Positions 27,515 through 40,365 are shown, counted from the first letter of the stretch. The stretch is DNA of 64,000 nucleotides from Hyphomicrobiaceae bacterium (GCA_021775735.1 JAJFHG010000072.1:1-64000); one strand, 5' to 3'. Numbers and translations are program-made. The notes: generated by a model from the letters alone, not told the origin.

Positions 27515-28696
27515 ATGCGCGATCGATTGGCAGATCAAATAACGGTGTCAGATCACGTTGACCGCGGGGACCGCCGTTACGCGATCACGGTGTTTCGTGG
27601 TGCTGAGGATGTCCGTGGCGCGCTGCAGGCGCTACGTGAAGATGCGCGCGCACTGACACTTTTTCAAACAACAACTTGGCTCAACAAAACGTATCAATAT
27701 CTCGCGCCAGTAAATCGGGGCGAGCCACATCTGGTTGTGGCGCACTGTGCCAACGATGGCGCGTTCATTTTGGCGCTTCCGCTCGTCGTGGTGCAGGACA
27801 ACGGCTTGCGCTTGGCAGGCTTTCCTGATTTCGGTCTGTCTGACTACGGTGCACCGCTTATATCAGCGCATAGCACTGTCAAAATCTCTGCCGAAGATGT
27901 CAAAGGACTTTGGAAAAGCCTTTGCAAGGCACTCACAGGTGTTGATCGACTATCCCTCACCAATATGCCGGTTGCACTTTCGGGTGGCTGCAATCCGCTG
28001 GCACGCGTCACCTCAGCAATGCCGTCGGCGCATGCGCGTTACGTCGTTGAGGTTGATGACACCATTGAGACTTTTCTTGTCTCTCGAGGCAAAAAGTACC
28101 GTAAAGAAGTTGAGCGCTGTTACCGACTACTGGCTGATCATGGTGATTGGCATTTCGAGTGCGCGCAAACACACCCCGAGATTGCAGCAGCCTTTGATGC
28201 CTTGGATGGTCTGCAAGCGGAGCGATGGCAGGGACAAGAGGGTGTTTATGGTCTCAAGGTCGAAGCTGTTGCGCAATTTTACAAGGAAGCTCTATTCGCC
28301 AGCGACGATCAACAAGCAGCACAGATTTTTACGCTTCGCAGTGGCCAGGAAACGATTGCTGTTCTTTATGGCGTTGTCTTCCAACAGACATTTACTTTGC
28401 TACGTGTTGCCAGCGCCTCAGGTCAATGGCGGCGTCTGTCACCAGGCCGGTTGGTGATAATTGAGGCGATGCGCCATTTTGTTGGCGATCAGATCACCAG
28501 CTTCGATCTTGGGATTGGCGATTATGCGTTTAAACGCGGCCTTGGTGCAAAATCCTTTCCGTTGGTTGATATTGAGCAGGCCCTGACCTGGAAGGCCAAA
28601 CCACATGTTGTGCTGATGCAAGCTAAGGGCTGGCTGCGCCGCCATCCACGTTTGTTGCAGGCGGCCAAGGCGGCGCGTCAAAAGATGTCGCGTTAG
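27515..28696 (+). CDS. GNAT family protein, CelD/BcsL-type acetyltransferase
   Basis: A 393-residue protein of the Acetyltransf_6 (CelD/FemAB-like) group. It has an N-terminal half with FQTTTWLNKTYQYLAP, a conserved KKYRKEVERCYRLL segment near residue 193, and a C-terminal half with SPGRLVIIEAMRH and FDLGIGDYAFKRGLG, the usual end motif. Relatives act in exopolysaccharide or cellulose production, probably transferring acyl or aminoacyl groups. It is paired with the cupin-8 gene upstream. No polysaccharide synthase lies in the window. Confidence 0.78.
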   Translation: MRDRLADQITVSDHVDRGDRRYAITVFRGAEDVRGALQALREDARALTLFQTTTWLNKTYQYLAPVNRGEPHLVVAHCANDGAFILALPLVVVQDNGLRLAGFPDFGLSDYGAPLISAHSTVKISAEDVKGLWKSLCKALTGVDRLSLTNMPVALSGGCNPLARVTSAMPSAHARYVVEVDDTIETFLVSRGKKYRKEVERCYRLLADHGDWHFECAQTHPEIAAAFDALDGLQAERWQGQEGVYGLKVEAVAQFYKEALFASDDQQAAQIFTLRSGQETIAVLYGVVFQQTFTLLRVASASGQWRRLSPGRLVIIEAMRHFVGDQITSFDLGIGDYAFKRGLGAKSFPLVDIEQALTWKAKPHVVLMQAKGWLRRHPRLLQAAKAARQKMSR

Positions 28697-28807
28697 GGGC
28701 CGAAAACCCAGGGTATGACGCTTCCCCCCTCCGCGCTGATCCGTTATAACGCGTGCAAAATCAGCTCAAAGCCGCCGCGTTGGCGCCGACAGATCAATTC
28801 TGAACTC

Positions 28808-30325
28808 ATGGCAAAAAAGAACAAGACTGCGCGGCCCAAGGCCCGTTTGCCCCGTGGACTGCGCGATGTCGCAGCGGCGGAGCTGGCGTCAGAATATGCG
28901 ATGTTGGAGAAAATCCGGGCGGTTTACGATCGCTATGGATTTGAGCCACTTGAAACACCAGCCTTTGAATATACCGATGCACTGGGTAAATTCTTGCCTG
29001 ATCAAGACCGTCCCAACGCAGGCGTATTTTCTCTTCAAGACGATGACGAGCAGTGGTTGTCTCTGCGCTATGATTTAACAGCACCGTTGGCGCGCTACGT
29101 TGCGCAAAACTATGATGGTCTGCCCAAACCATTTCGTCGCTATGCGTATGGGCCTGTGTGGCGCAACGAAAAGCCAGGGCCAGGGCGTTTTCGCCAGTTT
29201 GTGCAATTTGATGCTGATACGATTGGGGCACCGGGCGTTGCCGCTGATGCGGAATGCTGCATGCTGTTGGCTGAGACCCTAGAGCAGCTTGGCATTGAGG
29301 CAGGCAATTACATTGTCAAGCTCAACAATCGTAAAATTCTCGATGGCGTTTTGGACGGGATTGGCATTGCGCCTGGTGCGGACGGTGACACGGCAAAACG
29401 CCTGACGGTTTTGCGGGCGATGGATAAGCTAGACCGGCTTGGTCTTGATGGCGTGAAAGATCTACTTGGCAAAGGTCGCAAAGACGCGTCTGGTGACTAT
29501 ACTGCGGGTGCAGAACTTTCCGCCAACGGCATTGACCGTGTATTAGGTTTTCTCGAAGCGACCGCTGCGACGCGCGGCGATACCGTGAAAGCCCTGGCGG
29601 GTCTGGTTTCGGGAAGTGAGATCGGCGAAGCCGGTGTCCAAGATCTCGCTGAAATGGATGATCTTCTGACCGCCGCCGGGTTTGGTGATGACCAAGTGAT
29701 GATTGATGCCAGTGTTGTGCGCGGTCTGGAATATTACACCGGCCCTGTTTTTGAGGCTGAGCTCACAGAAAAAATTGCACGCGCACACTCGGACGACGGC
29801 GTTGAACTGCCACGCTTTGGCTCTGTTGGATCAGGGGGGCGTTATGATGGATTGGTGGCGCGGTTTAAGGGCATCGAAGTCCCATCAACCGGTGTTTCGA
29901 TTGGTGTGTCGCGCCTGCAAGCGGCGTTGACCGCACTCGGCCTTTCCGGAAAAGCTGCAGAGCTTGGCCCGGTGGTTGTGCTTGTTATGGATAAAGAAGA
30001 ACTGCCGCGTTATCAGCGCATGGTGCAGGCACTGCGTGCTGCAGGTGTGCGATCTGAGATGTATCTCGGCGGTTCAAGCATGAAGGCGCAAATGAAGTAT
30101 GCCGATAAACGTGGCGCGCCCTGTGTCGTCATCCAAGGTGGTGATGAGCGTGAAAAAGGTGAAGTCCAGATCAAGGATTTGATCGAGGGCGCAATTGCGG
30201 CCCAGCACATTAAAGACAATAAGGACTGGAAGGCGCAACGCCCGGCACAATTCTCAGTGCCTGAAGATAAACTTATCGCCGCGGTGCAGGAGGTCCTCCA
30301 ACGCCACACACCAAAACCGGCGTAG
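28808..30325 (+). CDS. hisS: Histidyl-tRNA synthetase
   Basis: Class II synthetase charging tRNA-His; 505 residues. Motif 2 appears as [20 protein letters not shown], the HisRS-specific histidine-binding motif as [12 protein letters not shown], and motif 3 near [11 protein letters not shown] and GVSIGVSRL. The C-terminal anticodon-binding domain ends near residue 500. I chose the ATG at 28808 ([11 protein letters not shown]), the usual basic N-terminus; an upstream in-frame ATG at 28715 would add 31 residues. It begins a hisS–hisZ–hisG cluster. Confidence 0.95.
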   Translation: MAKKNKTARPKARLPRGLRDVAAAELASEYAMLEKIRAVYDRYGFEPLETPAFEYTDALGKFLPDQDRPNAGVFSLQDDDEQWLSLRYDLTAPLARYVAQNYDGLPKPFRRYAYGPVWRNEKPGPGRFRQFVQFDADTIGAPGVAADAECCMLLAETLEQLGIEAGNYIVKLNNRKILDGVLDGIGIAPGADGDTAKRLTVLRAMDKLDRLGLDGVKDLLGKGRKDASGDYTAGAELSANGIDRVLGFLEATAATRGDTVKALAGLVSGSEIGEAGVQDLAEMDDLLTAAGFGDDQVMIDASVVRGLEYYTGPVFEAELTEKIARAHSDDGVELPRFGSVGSGGRYDGLVARFKGIEVPSTGVSIGVSRLQAALTALGLSGKAAELGPVVVLVMDKEELPRYQRMVQALRAAGVRSEMYLGGSSMKAQMKYADKRGAPCVVIQGGDEREKGEVQIKDLIEGAIAAQHIKDNKDWKAQRPAQFSVPEDKLIAAVQEVLQRHTPKPA

Positions 30326-30342
30326 AGGGATAAAGCCAGACT

Positions 30343-31548
30343 ATGGTCGCAGAAACGGCAAAAAAATTTCAAGCCTTGGAAAGCCAGGCGCAAACATTGA
30401 TGTCGGTGTTCACAGACGCAGGCTATGAGGCGGTTGCGCCCGCTGTCATTCAACCCGCGGATGTATTTCTTGACGTGATCGGTGAAACATTGCGTGCGCG
30501 CACCTATGTGTTTACCGACCCAGATGGCGATGAATTGTGTCTACGCCCGGATTTGACCGTTCCGACATGCCGATTGCATTTGGCACGTGATACGATGCCA
30601 GAGCAAAGAGCGCGCTACTGCTATAATGGCGCTGCGTTTCGGTTTCAGCCGATTTTAGATTCGCCAAGCCATCCGAGTGAATTTCGCCAAGCCGGTATAG
30701 AAACGTTCGGTGGCACGTCTAAAGAAAAAGACGAAGTCGAGACCGTTTCAACCGTCTTGACGTCGCTTAAAGCGGCAGGCTTGCAAGATATTAAGCTGCG
30801 CATTGGCGACTTGGGCTTGTTTGCAGCGTTGCTTGAGGCGGCTGATATGCCTGAGCGTTGGCGTCAGCGCCTTCAGCGCCACTTCTGGCGGCCAGAAGCT
30901 TTTCGAAATGAACTGAAACGTTTGTCGGCGGACCAGCCAGTTGCGCTTAAAAACTTGCCGGACGATTTGATGCGTGCGTTGAAAGACGCCAATCCGATGG
31001 AAGCTGAACAAAGTGTCAGTGATTATCTGGCGGAAAGTGGTATTGATTTTATTGGTGTTAGAACCCCAATGGAAATTGCCGAATGTCTGTTGACGATGAT
31101 TGAGGATCAAAACGCAGATCCATTGCCGACCGACACAGCCGCGCTCATAGAAAGCTATGTTGGGGTATCTGCTCCAGCGCGCGCAGCTGGTGCACGCCTT
31201 CGTGACCTCACACGGTCTCACGACATTGATCTTTCTGCTGCACTTGATGTTTATCACCAGCGTTTAGATCTGCTTCAAGAGGCGGGCATCGATGTTGTGC
31301 ATACGGACTTTGCGGCTGAGTTTGGTCGCTCCTTAGAGTATTACACGGGCTTTGTTTTCGAAGCCTACGCACCGTCATTAGCAGAAGACATTCCGATCGC
31401 CGGCGGCGGGCGCTATGACAATTTACTGCAAGCGGCTGGCGCAGAAAATGCAATCCCGGCGGTGGGTGCAGCAATTCACACAGAACGTCTTTTGGCAGCG
31501 GTTGCCAATGAGGCTGGCCCTCATGGGGCTGAAGGGGAAGGGCAATGA
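30343..31548 (+). CDS. hisZ: ATP phosphoribosyltransferase regulatory subunit
   Basis: A 401-residue HisRS-like paralogue that binds and activates short-form HisG in histidine synthesis. It keeps class II features ([41 protein letters not shown]) but lacks the anticodon-binding domain, so it cannot charge tRNA. It starts 18 bases after hisS and its TGA overlaps the hisG ATG (ATGA), which indicates co-translation with its partner. Confidence 0.95.
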   Translation: MVAETAKKFQALESQAQTLMSVFTDAGYEAVAPAVIQPADVFLDVIGETLRARTYVFTDPDGDELCLRPDLTVPTCRLHLARDTMPEQRARYCYNGAAFRFQPILDSPSHPSEFRQAGIETFGGTSKEKDEVETVSTVLTSLKAAGLQDIKLRIGDLGLFAALLEAADMPERWRQRLQRHFWRPEAFRNELKRLSADQPVALKNLPDDLMRALKDANPMEAEQSVSDYLAESGIDFIGVRTPMEIAECLLTMIEDQNADPLPTDTAALIESYVGVSAPARAAGARLRDLTRSHDIDLSAALDVYHQRLDLLQEAGIDVVHTDFAAEFGRSLEYYTGFVFEAYAPSLAEDIPIAGGGRYDNLLQAAGAENAIPAVGAAIHTERLLAAVANEAGPHGAEGEGQ

Positions 31549-32243
31549 CAGATCGATTGACGCTTGCCGTACCCTCCAAAGGACGCTTGATGGAGCAGGC
31601 GCTTGAGCTATTCTCAGAGGCTGGCCTCAATATTAAAAAAATTGGGCACTCGCGCGGTTATCGAGGTGAAATTGAAGGCCTCGACACCGTCGATGTAGCG
31701 TTTGTTTCAGCTTCGGAAATTGCCTGGCAGTTGAAAGTTGGCCGTGCGCACCTTGGAATTACGGGTGAAGACCTTATTCGCGAACAAATAACAGATGCGC
31801 AAAATCGCGTATCGTTTTTGAAGAAACTCGGTTTTGGCCATGCTGACGTCGTCATTGCGGTACCAAAGTGCTGGCTTGATGTGCGCACAGTTGCTGACCT
31901 TGATGAAATGTCGGCGTCGTTTCGTGCAGCCCACGGGCGTTGGTTCCGCGTTGCGACCAAGTACATGAATTTGTCGCGTGCGTTTTTCGCAAGCAGAGGT
32001 GTCAATGACTATCGCATTGTGGAAAGTCTTGGCGCGACGGAAGGCACCCCAGCGGCAGGAACCGCCGATCTCATCGTGGATATCACGACAACGGGTGAAA
32101 CACTCAAAGCGAATGGCCTGAAAATCCTGGAAGACGGCGTGATCCTGAATTCGCAAGCAAATTTTGTTGCTTCAAAGTCTGCTGATTGGTCCCCACGTGT
32201 GCGTGAAGCTCAAAATCAAATTATGCAGGCGCTTGGCGTCTAG
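31545..32243 (+). CDS. hisG: ATP phosphoribosyltransferase, short form
   Basis: First enzyme of histidine biosynthesis, condensing ATP and PRPP. The 232 residues make it the short form that lacks the C-terminal regulatory domain and needs HisZ. The family signature region is seen as [12 protein letters not shown]-type (here [17 protein letters not shown]), together with IPSKGRL-like [11 protein letters not shown] at the start. It overlaps hisZ by four bases. The other his genes are not in this window. Confidence 0.95.
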   Translation: MTDRLTLAVPSKGRLMEQALELFSEAGLNIKKIGHSRGYRGEIEGLDTVDVAFVSASEIAWQLKVGRAHLGITGEDLIREQITDAQNRVSFLKKLGFGHADVVIAVPKCWLDVRTVADLDEMSASFRAAHGRWFRVATKYMNLSRAFFASRGVNDYRIVESLGATEGTPAAGTADLIVDITTTGETLKANGLKILEDGVILNSQANFVASKSADWSPRVREAQNQIMQALGV

Positions 32244-32271
32244 TGTGGTCGACTGAGAGCAAGCCTAAGAC

Positions 32272-34473
32272 TTAAGCGAGTTCAGCGAGTAAGCATTTGA
32301 GGACGCCGCTTGGGTAGCGCCCTTTAAGCGCCCGTTCAGCGTCTGCAACATCCCCACTTTCAAGTGTACCGCAGCTTTCAAACGCTCCATGAATGGCATC
32401 GATGTCAGAGGCATCCAAGTCCACTGCAGCGTGAGCGGCCATGGCACCGGCTTCAATTGTTTCGGCAAAGTGCTCATAGACGGTCTCTTCATCGCATAGG
32501 CACGCTTCGGCTATGTCGGAAACATTTAAGCCTTTAAGGCGGAGTGCAACAGCATGTGCGGCTTGCGATTTCAGCGCGTTTTGCTCACCAGAGGGATGCT
32601 CGAAAGATGAGATAACCTCGAGAAAGGCAGCGCCATAGCGCTTAACCTTGCTGGCACCCAAGCCAATGATGTCATGTAGAGCCGTTGCATTTGTCGGGCG
32701 CTTGGTCGCGAGTTCAATCAAGGTGCGGTCTTGGGCAACAATGTAAGGCGGCAGGCGTGCCGCTTTGGCCATTTGGGCCCGCGCTGTCCGCAACGCTTCA
32801 AAAAGTCCTTGGTGTTCATCTGCCAAATCAACAGGCGCGCTACGGGTCGCGCCGCGTTCTGTTTTAGATTTGGATGGGCTTTTACGGGGCAAGCGCATGT
32901 TAAAGCCTGCCTCACCACGCAATAGCGGGCGGGCATCTTCAGTCAACAGCAGTGTGCCGTGACCCTCGGTATCTCCGGTGAGAAAGCCCGCTGCCGTTAA
33001 TTGTCGAAATAGTGCACGCCAAATTTGCACGTCTGTGTCTTTTCCAATTCCGAACACGCTCAGTTTGTCATGCTGATTGGCGGTGATGCGGGCATCCGCT
33101 TTGCCAAGCAGGACATTGACGAGGTAAGTGACGCCAAAGCGTTGCTCGGTACGGTACGCGGCTGACAAGGCTTTTTGCGCAAGAACCGCTGCGTCTTGAG
33201 TCTCAGGCGGGCTGAGGCAGTTATCGCAGTTGCCGCATGTTGCTTGTGTTTGTTCGTCAAAGTAGGACAACAAGGCGCGGCGTCTGCACGTTGCGGTTTC
33301 ACAAAGGCCGATCAGTGCATCGAGTTTTTGACGTTGAATCCGGCAGTGTGCCTCGCCCGCATCTGATTGGGCGATCCATTGCCGCTGCTGCATAATGTCT
33401 TGCATGCCATAGGCCAGCCAAGCATTCGCGGGCGCACCATCACGCCCTGCACGTCCGGTTTCCTGGTAGTAGGCCTCGATAGATTTTGGCAGATTGAGAT
33501 GGGCAACGAAGCGCACGTCAGGCTTATCGATGCCCATGCCGAACGCAATGGTTGCCACCACGATGAGCCCATCCTCACTCAGAAACCGGCGTTGGACGTC
33601 GCGGCGGATATCTGCGTTGAGGCCTGCGTGATAGGCAAGCGCTGTACGCCCTTTGCGACAGAGCCATTGGGCCGTTTCTTCCGCTGAGCGCCGCGACAGG
33701 CAGTAGATGATGCCTGCATCATTGGCATGCTCAGAAGAAATAAACCGCCACAAACGCTCACGGACACTTCTTAAGCCCGGGTCGGTGATGGTGTAGCGGA
33801 TGTTGGGGCGGTCGAAGCTGGCGACAAAACGTTGTGCTGTCTCAAGCCTTAGTTCCTTGACGATGTCAGCGCGGGTGCGTTCATCAGCGGTTGCGGTGAG
33901 AGCGATGCGTGGCACAGAAGGGAAGCGATCAGCAAGGAGACTGAGCTGGCGGTACTCGGGTCTAAAGTCATGTCCCCATTGCGAGACACAATGGGCTTCG
34001 TCGATTGCGATGAGGGATACATTGGCATGCTGCAGCAGGTTGAGCGTGCGCTCTTGGACCAAGCGTTCGGGTGCGATGTAGAGAAGGTCCAGTGCGTTTG
34101 ATACAATGGCATCTTCAAGGGCTGTTTGCTGCTGCCAATCTAATGTCGAGTTGAGATAGGCCGCTTTCACGCCAGCTGCTTTGAGCGCGTCCACCTGGTC
34201 CTGCATGAGGGCAATCAATGGCGAGACGACAATAGCAATGCCTGGGCGTACCAAAGCGGGAATTTGATAACAGAGCGATTTACCTCCGCCGGTTGGCATC
34301 AACACCAACGCGTCATCCCCCGCCAGCACTGTTTCAATGATCTTTGATTGATGACCACGGAACTTTTTGTAGCCGAACGTTTGTTCCAGCAACTGATGCG
34401 CGGCTTCGAGCTGCATCTTAGGCGCATCGGTTGTCGAGGCGTTGGTGTCAGCCTGCAAGGCAGCGTGCGGCAT
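32272..34473 (-). CDS. recQ: ATP-dependent DNA helicase RecQ
   Basis: A 3'-5' DNA helicase for recombination and repair; 733 residues. Walker A is TGGGKS (61–66), the DEAH box is at 158–161, the aromatic-rich loop is [14 protein letters not shown], and motif VI is GRAGRDG. A zinc-binding RecQ-Ct site follows ([18 protein letters not shown], then CDNC). An HRDC domain is near residues 550–620, and a final helix-turn-helix-like domain contains [22 protein letters not shown]. The ATG at 34473 is preferred to a TTG at 34485. Confidence 0.95.
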   Translation of the reverse strand: MPHAALQADTNASTTDAPKMQLEAAHQLLEQTFGYKKFRGHQSKIIETVLAGDDALVLMPTGGGKSLCYQIPALVRPGIAIVVSPLIALMQDQVDALKAAGVKAAYLNSTLDWQQQTALEDAIVSNALDLLYIAPERLVQERTLNLLQHANVSLIAIDEAHCVSQWGHDFRPEYRQLSLLADRFPSVPRIALTATADERTRADIVKELRLETAQRFVASFDRPNIRYTITDPGLRSVRERLWRFISSEHANDAGIIYCLSRRSAEETAQWLCRKGRTALAYHAGLNADIRRDVQRRFLSEDGLIVVATIAFGMGIDKPDVRFVAHLNLPKSIEAYYQETGRAGRDGAPANAWLAYGMQDIMQQRQWIAQSDAGEAHCRIQRQKLDALIGLCETATCRRRALLSYFDEQTQATCGNCDNCLSPPETQDAAVLAQKALSAAYRTEQRFGVTYLVNVLLGKADARITANQHDKLSVFGIGKDTDVQIWRALFRQLTAAGFLTGDTEGHGTLLLTEDARPLLRGEAGFNMRLPRKSPSKSKTERGATRSAPVDLADEHQGLFEALRTARAQMAKAARLPPYIVAQDRTLIELATKRPTNATALHDIIGLGASKVKRYGAAFLEVISSFEHPSGEQNALKSQAAHAVALRLKGLNVSDIAEACLCDEETVYEHFAETIEAGAMAAHAAVDLDASDIDAIHGAFESCGTLESGDVADAERALKGRYPSGVLKCLLAELA

Positions 34474-34773
34474 GGGTGGGAGCAATCCATAAGCGGGTGA
34501 AATCTTTGAGTTGTAGCTTAATCTGATTCTAGATCACCCGAGGCCGTCAGGTCAGGGTCACACTGTATTTGTGTTTGAAAAACAACAGTTTTACGGGGCT
34601 TATTGGGTGAATAGAATGCTTAAGTGCCATTCAGTGCTGGTTCATATTGACAGCTGTAGATTGTTAGTCACGATGTCGCCTTGTCTTGGGACAAAAACGT
34701 GAGTTCCCACTCGAACACGGCGCACCACTTTGAGGATGACCCTCGTTTTGTGGGGTCTTGAAATTGAGGTTTG

Positions 34774-35058
34774 ATGACGATGTCTAAGATGAGCAACAAA
34801 GCAGCCATGATGTTCGCAGCCACCGCCGGACTGGCGCTGGTATTGCCGGCAACTCAAGCGTCTGCAAATTGCGTCAACTACGCCAAGCTGTCCTTGCAGC
34901 AAATTCAGGAAAACTCCCGTAAACAGTGCGGTCAAAGTGGTCCAGAATGGAAAGCTGATATGAAAGCGTTGCTCGCCTGGTGCGGTTCAAAGTCACCACA
35001 GGATGTTCAGGCCATGCTCAACACGCGCAAAGAAGCTTTGAGCAAGTGTGCGTCATAA
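34774..35058 (+). CDS. Small exported protein, four cysteines
   Basis: A 94-residue protein with a signal peptide cleaved near ASA|N (about residue 32). The mature part is about 62 residues, starts NCVNYAKLSLQQIQ, and has four Cys in helix-like surroundings (two possible disulfides). GAGG lies four bases before the ATG at 34774 and ten before a second ATG at 34780; either may be used. It is divergent from recQ and followed by its own terminator. The family is not recognised. Confidence 0.65.
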   Translation: MTMSKMSNKAAMMFAATAGLALVLPATQASANCVNYAKLSLQQIQENSRKQCGQSGPEWKADMKALLAWCGSKSPQDVQAMLNTRKEALSKCAS

Positions 35059-35105
35059 AACTGCAATACCCTTTTGTCAGGGTGGGCAGATTGAACCAGA
35101 ATACA

Positions 35106-35145
35106 AAATCCGCATTTCATGGGCTTCCATGGGTTGCGGATTTTT
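35106..35145 (+). terminator. Rho-independent terminator after the small exported protein gene
   Basis: AATCCGCA pairs with TGCGGATT, with an inner CCCATGG-like stem in the 20-base loop, followed by TTTTTC. It lies 50 bases after the stop at 35058. Confidence 0.75.
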
Positions 35146-35322
35146 CATTTTCGGAGGTTTCAGATCTAAGGCTCCGGGATTTCCGTGCTGATTTTATTGA
35201 GTTTTAGAGCTGAAGGTGACGCCTCCGGCGTAACCCGCTAAAAGCAGTACCTGAATAAGCGGTCAGGCTATGCCAGTTGTTTGTGCTGGATCTCACAGGG
35301 CATGACGCAGGGGAGGCAAATT

Positions 35323-36117
35323 ATGAGACGACTATTACTTTTGATCTTAGTGTTGGGATTTGGGTTTTACGTGGCCTGGCCAGCATGGTCCGGCTACCAA
35401 ATCAAATCGGCTTTAGATGCAGGCGATGCAGCAACGCTGAGCGATAAGATTGATTTTGTCAGTGTGCGTGAGTCTTTGCGCCCTGCTGCGCGTCACCACG
35501 CCGAACGAGCGATGGCCGATGCGCTCAGTCAGTCTGGCAGTCCCGTTGCTACAATTCTTGATGACGAGACCAAAGCAGCGTTGTTGCCGAAAGTGGTGGA
35601 AACAACTTTGAACAACGTTGTAACACCGGAAAATTTGATCCGAATTGCGCGTCATGGAGGGACGATCAAGGAGGCCGTCGCAAAAATAGTCAAAGAACAG
35701 ATGAGCGGATCCCTTGGGGGTTTGGCCGGTCTCAGTAACTTGGGAAAAGTTAAAATTGGTGGTGACGATGGTAGTGAAGGTACCGAACTCGATATAGGCG
35801 GTTTGGTTGGTGGCATCGTCGGGGCAGCCACAGGAAACAAAACGAGTGGCCTTGGAGATTTGATTGGTGGCGTTACGAAGAGCCGCCAGGCAGAAAGGGC
35901 CCCAGACCCAGAGCCTGAGCCTGAGCCTGCACCAGCCAAAAAAACCAAGAAGCCAAAGTTCGGCCTGGACAACATCAAGACGTTTGGTTTGGCCGGACCG
36001 CTTGGGCTTCAAGTTGGGGTGGCCCAAGACCCTAAAGCCAAACAACCTGATATCACCGCAGAAATGGGATTTCGTGGAATGGATTGGAAGTTGGTTGCGT
36101 TAAGGCCAAAATTCTAA
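35323..36117 (+). CDS. DUF2939 domain protein
   Basis: A 264-residue protein anchored or exported by an N-terminal hydrophobic stretch (MRRLLLLILVLGFGFYVAWPAW). The DUF2939 signature follows directly: YQIKSALDAGDAATLSDKIDFVSVRESLRP. The middle is Gly-rich and low complexity, with a Pro/Glu repeat (DPEPEPEPAPA near residue 210) and a basic KKTKKPKFG segment. A strong GGAGG lies seven bases before the ATG at 35323. The function of DUF2939 is unknown. A terminator follows. Confidence 0.8.
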   Translation: MRRLLLLILVLGFGFYVAWPAWSGYQIKSALDAGDAATLSDKIDFVSVRESLRPAARHHAERAMADALSQSGSPVATILDDETKAALLPKVVETTLNNVVTPENLIRIARHGGTIKEAVAKIVKEQMSGSLGGLAGLSNLGKVKIGGDDGSEGTELDIGGLVGGIVGAATGNKTSGLGDLIGGVTKSRQAERAPDPEPEPEPAPAKKTKKPKFGLDNIKTFGLAGPLGLQVGVAQDPKAKQPDITAEMGFRGMDWKLVALRPKF

Positions 36118-36157
36118 GACCGGTGTCACAACATTTCATGGCATCAAAATAGATCTA

Positions 36158-36191
36158 GGCGGCGCGGTTGTGTAACCGTGCCGCCGTTTTT
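36158..36191 (+). terminator. Rho-independent terminator between the DUF2939 gene and the antiporter gene
   Basis: GGCGGCGCGGTT pairs with AACCGTGCCGCC (one mismatch) around a short loop, followed by GTTTTTA. The stem is symmetrical and could also serve the convergent antiporter gene in part, although the T-run is on the plus strand. Confidence 0.8.
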
Positions 36192-36206
36192 ATCCGATAG
36201 ACCTTT

Positions 36207-37472
36207 CTAACTCTGTGGTGTGCTTTTGAGGGTTCCAACCATGCGTTCCATTGTCAGGCCTTGGACGAGAATGGAGAACACCACCACAACGTATGTCGCG
36301 GTCAAGATTGCGTCCTTATAGGGTGTGTCAGGTAATGACAGGGCGAGGGCGACAGAGATCCCGCCTCTCAGTCCACCCCAGGTCAGCATGCGGATGGTGC
36401 CGTCGGTGAATTGCTTTCGGATAGACAGCAGGCCGATCGGGACCGACACCGCCAGCAGGCGCGCAGCAAGCACAATGGGGATCGCAGCCACGGCCAGCCA
36501 TGTTTGCTCGAATTCGCGGCCAATCAGGAGAACTTCAAGTCCGATCAACAAGAACAAGATGGAGTTCAAGATTTCATCGATCAGTGTCCAGAACTGAAAT
36601 AAATGCTGGCGGGTAGAGTCGCTCATGGCAAAGCGCGCTCCATGATTGCCGATCAGAAGGCCTGCCACAACAACGGCGATAGGGCCAGAAAGATGGAAGC
36701 GTAGCGCGAGGGCATAGACGCCTGTGACGAGCGCCAGCGTGATGATCACCTCAATGATGTACTCATCAATCATTTTCAGCAGTGCGTAGGTGATTAACCC
36801 AGCAATGAGGCCCAGCACCGCGCCACCAAAGGCTTCCAGTGCAAACAGTTTTACAACGGCCGCCGTACCGATTTCGCCGCCACCTGGTGCTTGTGTGCCC
36901 ATCGCAATCGCGACCAATATGGTGAACACGACAACGCCAACACCGTCATTGAGCAACGATTCACCAGCGATCTTTGCCTGCAACAATCGTGGGACCTTGA
37001 CGTGCTTCAAGATTGACAACACGGCGACAGGATCCGTCGGTGAAATCAGGGCGCCAAAAACCAGAGCCCAGATGAATGGCAGATTGAAATCAAGCCAGCC
37101 TGCAACCAGCCACATCAAACCGCCGACGACAAACGTCGAGATCATGACTCCGATGGTTGCCATCAGCGCGATTGCCCATTTGTTTTCAGCTATGTCGGAT
37201 AAATCGACGTGAACGGCGCCAGCAAATAGAAGCGCTGCCAAAAATCCTTCAAGAAGAACTTTTCTGAAATCAATCGACTTCAAAAGTATCAACACGTTGT
37301 CTGAAATGCCTAGATCAGGTTTAAGCGCCTCAAGGCCGACGATGATCAAAGAGGCGACAAGGGCGACGACAACCAAGCCGATTGTGTGCGGTAATTTTAA
37401 AATACGATAGTTGATCAAGCCAAACAGCCCTGAGAGGACGAGAAGCGATGCGATAATTTCAAGCAATGTCAT
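36207..37472 (-). CDS. CPA1-type Na+(K+)/H+ antiporter
   Basis: A 421-residue integral membrane protein with about 12 hydrophobic segments. The CPA1/NhaP core motif [15 protein letters not shown] (about 140–154) contains the ion-binding Asp. The next helix has [15 protein letters not shown], the paired acidic ND motif. It exchanges protons for sodium or potassium in the inner membrane for pH and ion homeostasis. It lacks the long C-terminal regulatory tail of larger antiporters. A seven-pair hairpin lies about 60 bases upstream in its leader (37532–37556). Confidence 0.9.
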   Translation of the reverse strand: MTLLEIIASLLVLSGLFGLINYRILKLPHTIGLVVVALVASLIIVGLEALKPDLGISDNVLILLKSIDFRKVLLEGFLAALLFAGAVHVDLSDIAENKWAIALMATIGVMISTFVVGGLMWLVAGWLDFNLPFIWALVFGALISPTDPVAVLSILKHVKVPRLLQAKIAGESLLNDGVGVVVFTILVAIAMGTQAPGGGEIGTAAVVKLFALEAFGGAVLGLIAGLITYALLKMIDEYIIEVIITLALVTGVYALALRFHLSGPIAVVVAGLLIGNHGARFAMSDSTRQHLFQFWTLIDEILNSILFLLIGLEVLLIGREFEQTWLAVAAIPIVLAARLLAVSVPIGLLSIRKQFTDGTIRMLTWGGLRGGISVALALSLPDTPYKDAILTATYVVVVFSILVQGLTMERMVGTLKSTPQS

Positions 37473-37862
37473 GGGATTTGGTCTCAGTCTGTCGCGGTTG
37501 TACGGGGCGGATAAAAAGGTATGCCCCTCAATGCCTCAAGAATCATAGCTGAGGCAAACAAAGAAGCCACGGTGCGGGCATGTCGGGGGTTGAGCGTGAC
37601 GTGGACGTCGCCAATTTGTCACGCAGCACGCCATATCATTTGACCAACTGATCGTTCATACCGTGCCGCATCATGCGGGGCGTGTTTTGCGGGTGGCTAA
37701 GCGGTAAAATCCACAGCCTTATGATCCTGGTGGAGTTTACCCATCGTCATTTCCCTTGAGCAATGCCCAGCACATGGGTTAGCGTCAGGCAGTAATTTTC
37801 CTCTCTACAGCTCCATCATGCCTCGGCGCGTCCTGGCGCGGGGCTCGTTTGGACGGTTTGCA
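37473..37862. other. Intergenic region upstream of the antiporter and a small membrane protein gene
   Basis: The region contains a TGCCTCA/TGAGGCA hairpin at 37532–37556 and a short CCGCA/TGCGG hairpin near 37668, neither with a T-run in a useful place. I looked for a tRNA, an SRP RNA and a riboswitch and saw none. No ORF with a ribosome binding site is visible. Confidence 0.45.
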
Positions 37863-38126
37863 ATGTCAATTGAAATTGGTGCGTTTCACGTGCTGTCAGC
37901 TCTCGCACTGTGTGTCGGTGGTGCGTTTGCATTTTGGAACCTGCGTTCCTTTATGCGCTTAAGACGAGTCGTCTATCGCCCACGGCTCTCAGGCCGCGTG
38001 CGTCATGGTGATGAACGTCGTGCTGAGCGCGCACTCATGCAACGCACATTGCTGCAGTTTGGCTTGTGGACGGTCGGCACCTGTCTGTTCATTATTTTTG
38101 TTATACCGCGCTTGGTTTCCGTGTAG
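37863..38126 (+). CDS. Small two-helix membrane protein
   Basis: An 87-residue protein with a hydrophobic helix near residues 6–26 (FHVLSALALCVGGAFAFW) and another at the C-terminus (LLQFGLWTVGTCLFIIFVIP). A strongly basic loop separates them (RLRRVVYRPRLSGRVRHGDERR). The loop is probably cytoplasmic. I chose the ATG at 37863; an in-frame ATG at 37818 would add 15 basic residues. The function is unknown. Confidence 0.6.
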   Translation: MSIEIGAFHVLSALALCVGGAFAFWNLRSFMRLRRVVYRPRLSGRVRHGDERRAERALMQRTLLQFGLWTVGTCLFIIFVIPRLVSV

Positions 38127-38173
38127 TAGGCCGTGCAATTGGCGAAGTCCGTAAGCCTTGGTTCACAATCACA

Positions 38174-38212
38174 AATAAAAAACGCCTGCAGAGCGTGATC
38201 TCTGCAGGCGTT
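38174..38212 (-). terminator. Strong rho-independent terminator of groESL
   Basis: A perfect 13-pair stem, AACGCCTGCAGAG with CTCTGCAGGCGTT around a six-base loop, is followed on the minus strand by TTTTTTATTTG. It lies 28 bases after the groEL stop. Confidence 0.93.
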
Positions 38213-38239
38213 ATGTTTCTGACGTCTGAGTGGGTTGGC

Positions 38240-39922
<1,683 letters not shown>

Positions 39923-39950
39923 TTAGGGAATGAAATGAGGGTGAGAGGCG

Positions 39951-40241
39951 CTAGCCTTCCAGCACGCCCATGATGTCGCTTTCCTTCATGATCAGGAGGT
40001 CGTCGCCATCAATTTTGACTTCGGTGCCAGACCATTTGCCAAACAACACGCGGTCACCTGCTTTGAGATCGAGGGCGACAATTTTGCCGCTGTCATCACG
40101 ACCACCAGGGCCAACGGCGACGACTTCACCTTCTTGCGGTTTTTCTGCTGCTGAGTCTGGGATAATGATGCCGCCAGCAGATTTGGCTTCGGCATCAACG
40201 CGCTTCACAACCACGCGGTCGTGCAAAGGACGGAATTTCAT
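39951..40241 (-). CDS. groES: Co-chaperonin GroES
   Basis: A 96-residue heptameric lid of the chaperonin, complete. It starts [16 protein letters not shown], carries the mobile loop [19 protein letters not shown] (about 16–34) that docks on GroEL, and ends DIMGVLEG. It is the first gene of the groESL operon, 55 bases before groEL. It is controlled by a CIRCE site and a sigma-70-like promoter. Confidence 0.97.
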   Translation of the reverse strand: MKFRPLHDRVVVKRVDAEAKSAGGIIIPDSAAEKPQEGEVVAVGPGGRDDSGKIVALDLKAGDRVLFGKWSGTEVKIDGDDLLIMKESDIMGVLEG

Positions 40242-40331
40242 CTAAGTACAGCTCCGTATCGGGTAAATACTGTGGGAGCCAGCCGCTTATGGCCGCTGGC
40301 TTTCGGTCAAATCGGGACCCGAGCGGGACCC

Positions 40332-40358
40332 TTAGCACTCCCTATGCAGGAGTGCTGA
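40332..40358 (-). promoter_or_regulatory. CIRCE operator (HrcA binding site) of groESL
   Basis: TTAGCACTC-N9-GAGTGCTGA matches the CIRCE consensus TTAGCACTC-N9-GAGTGCTAA at 17 of 18 positions. It starts eight bases after the -10 box, over the expected transcription start. HrcA would repress here at normal temperature. hrcA itself is not in the window. Confidence 0.95.
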
Positions 40359-40365
40359 TAAGCGG

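Noticed and set aside
34681-34694. TTGTC-TTGG-GACAA dyad upstream of the small exported protein gene
   Set aside because: It has FNR-like spacing but the half-sites differ at the key TGA positions. A five-base dyad is expected by chance in a region this size.
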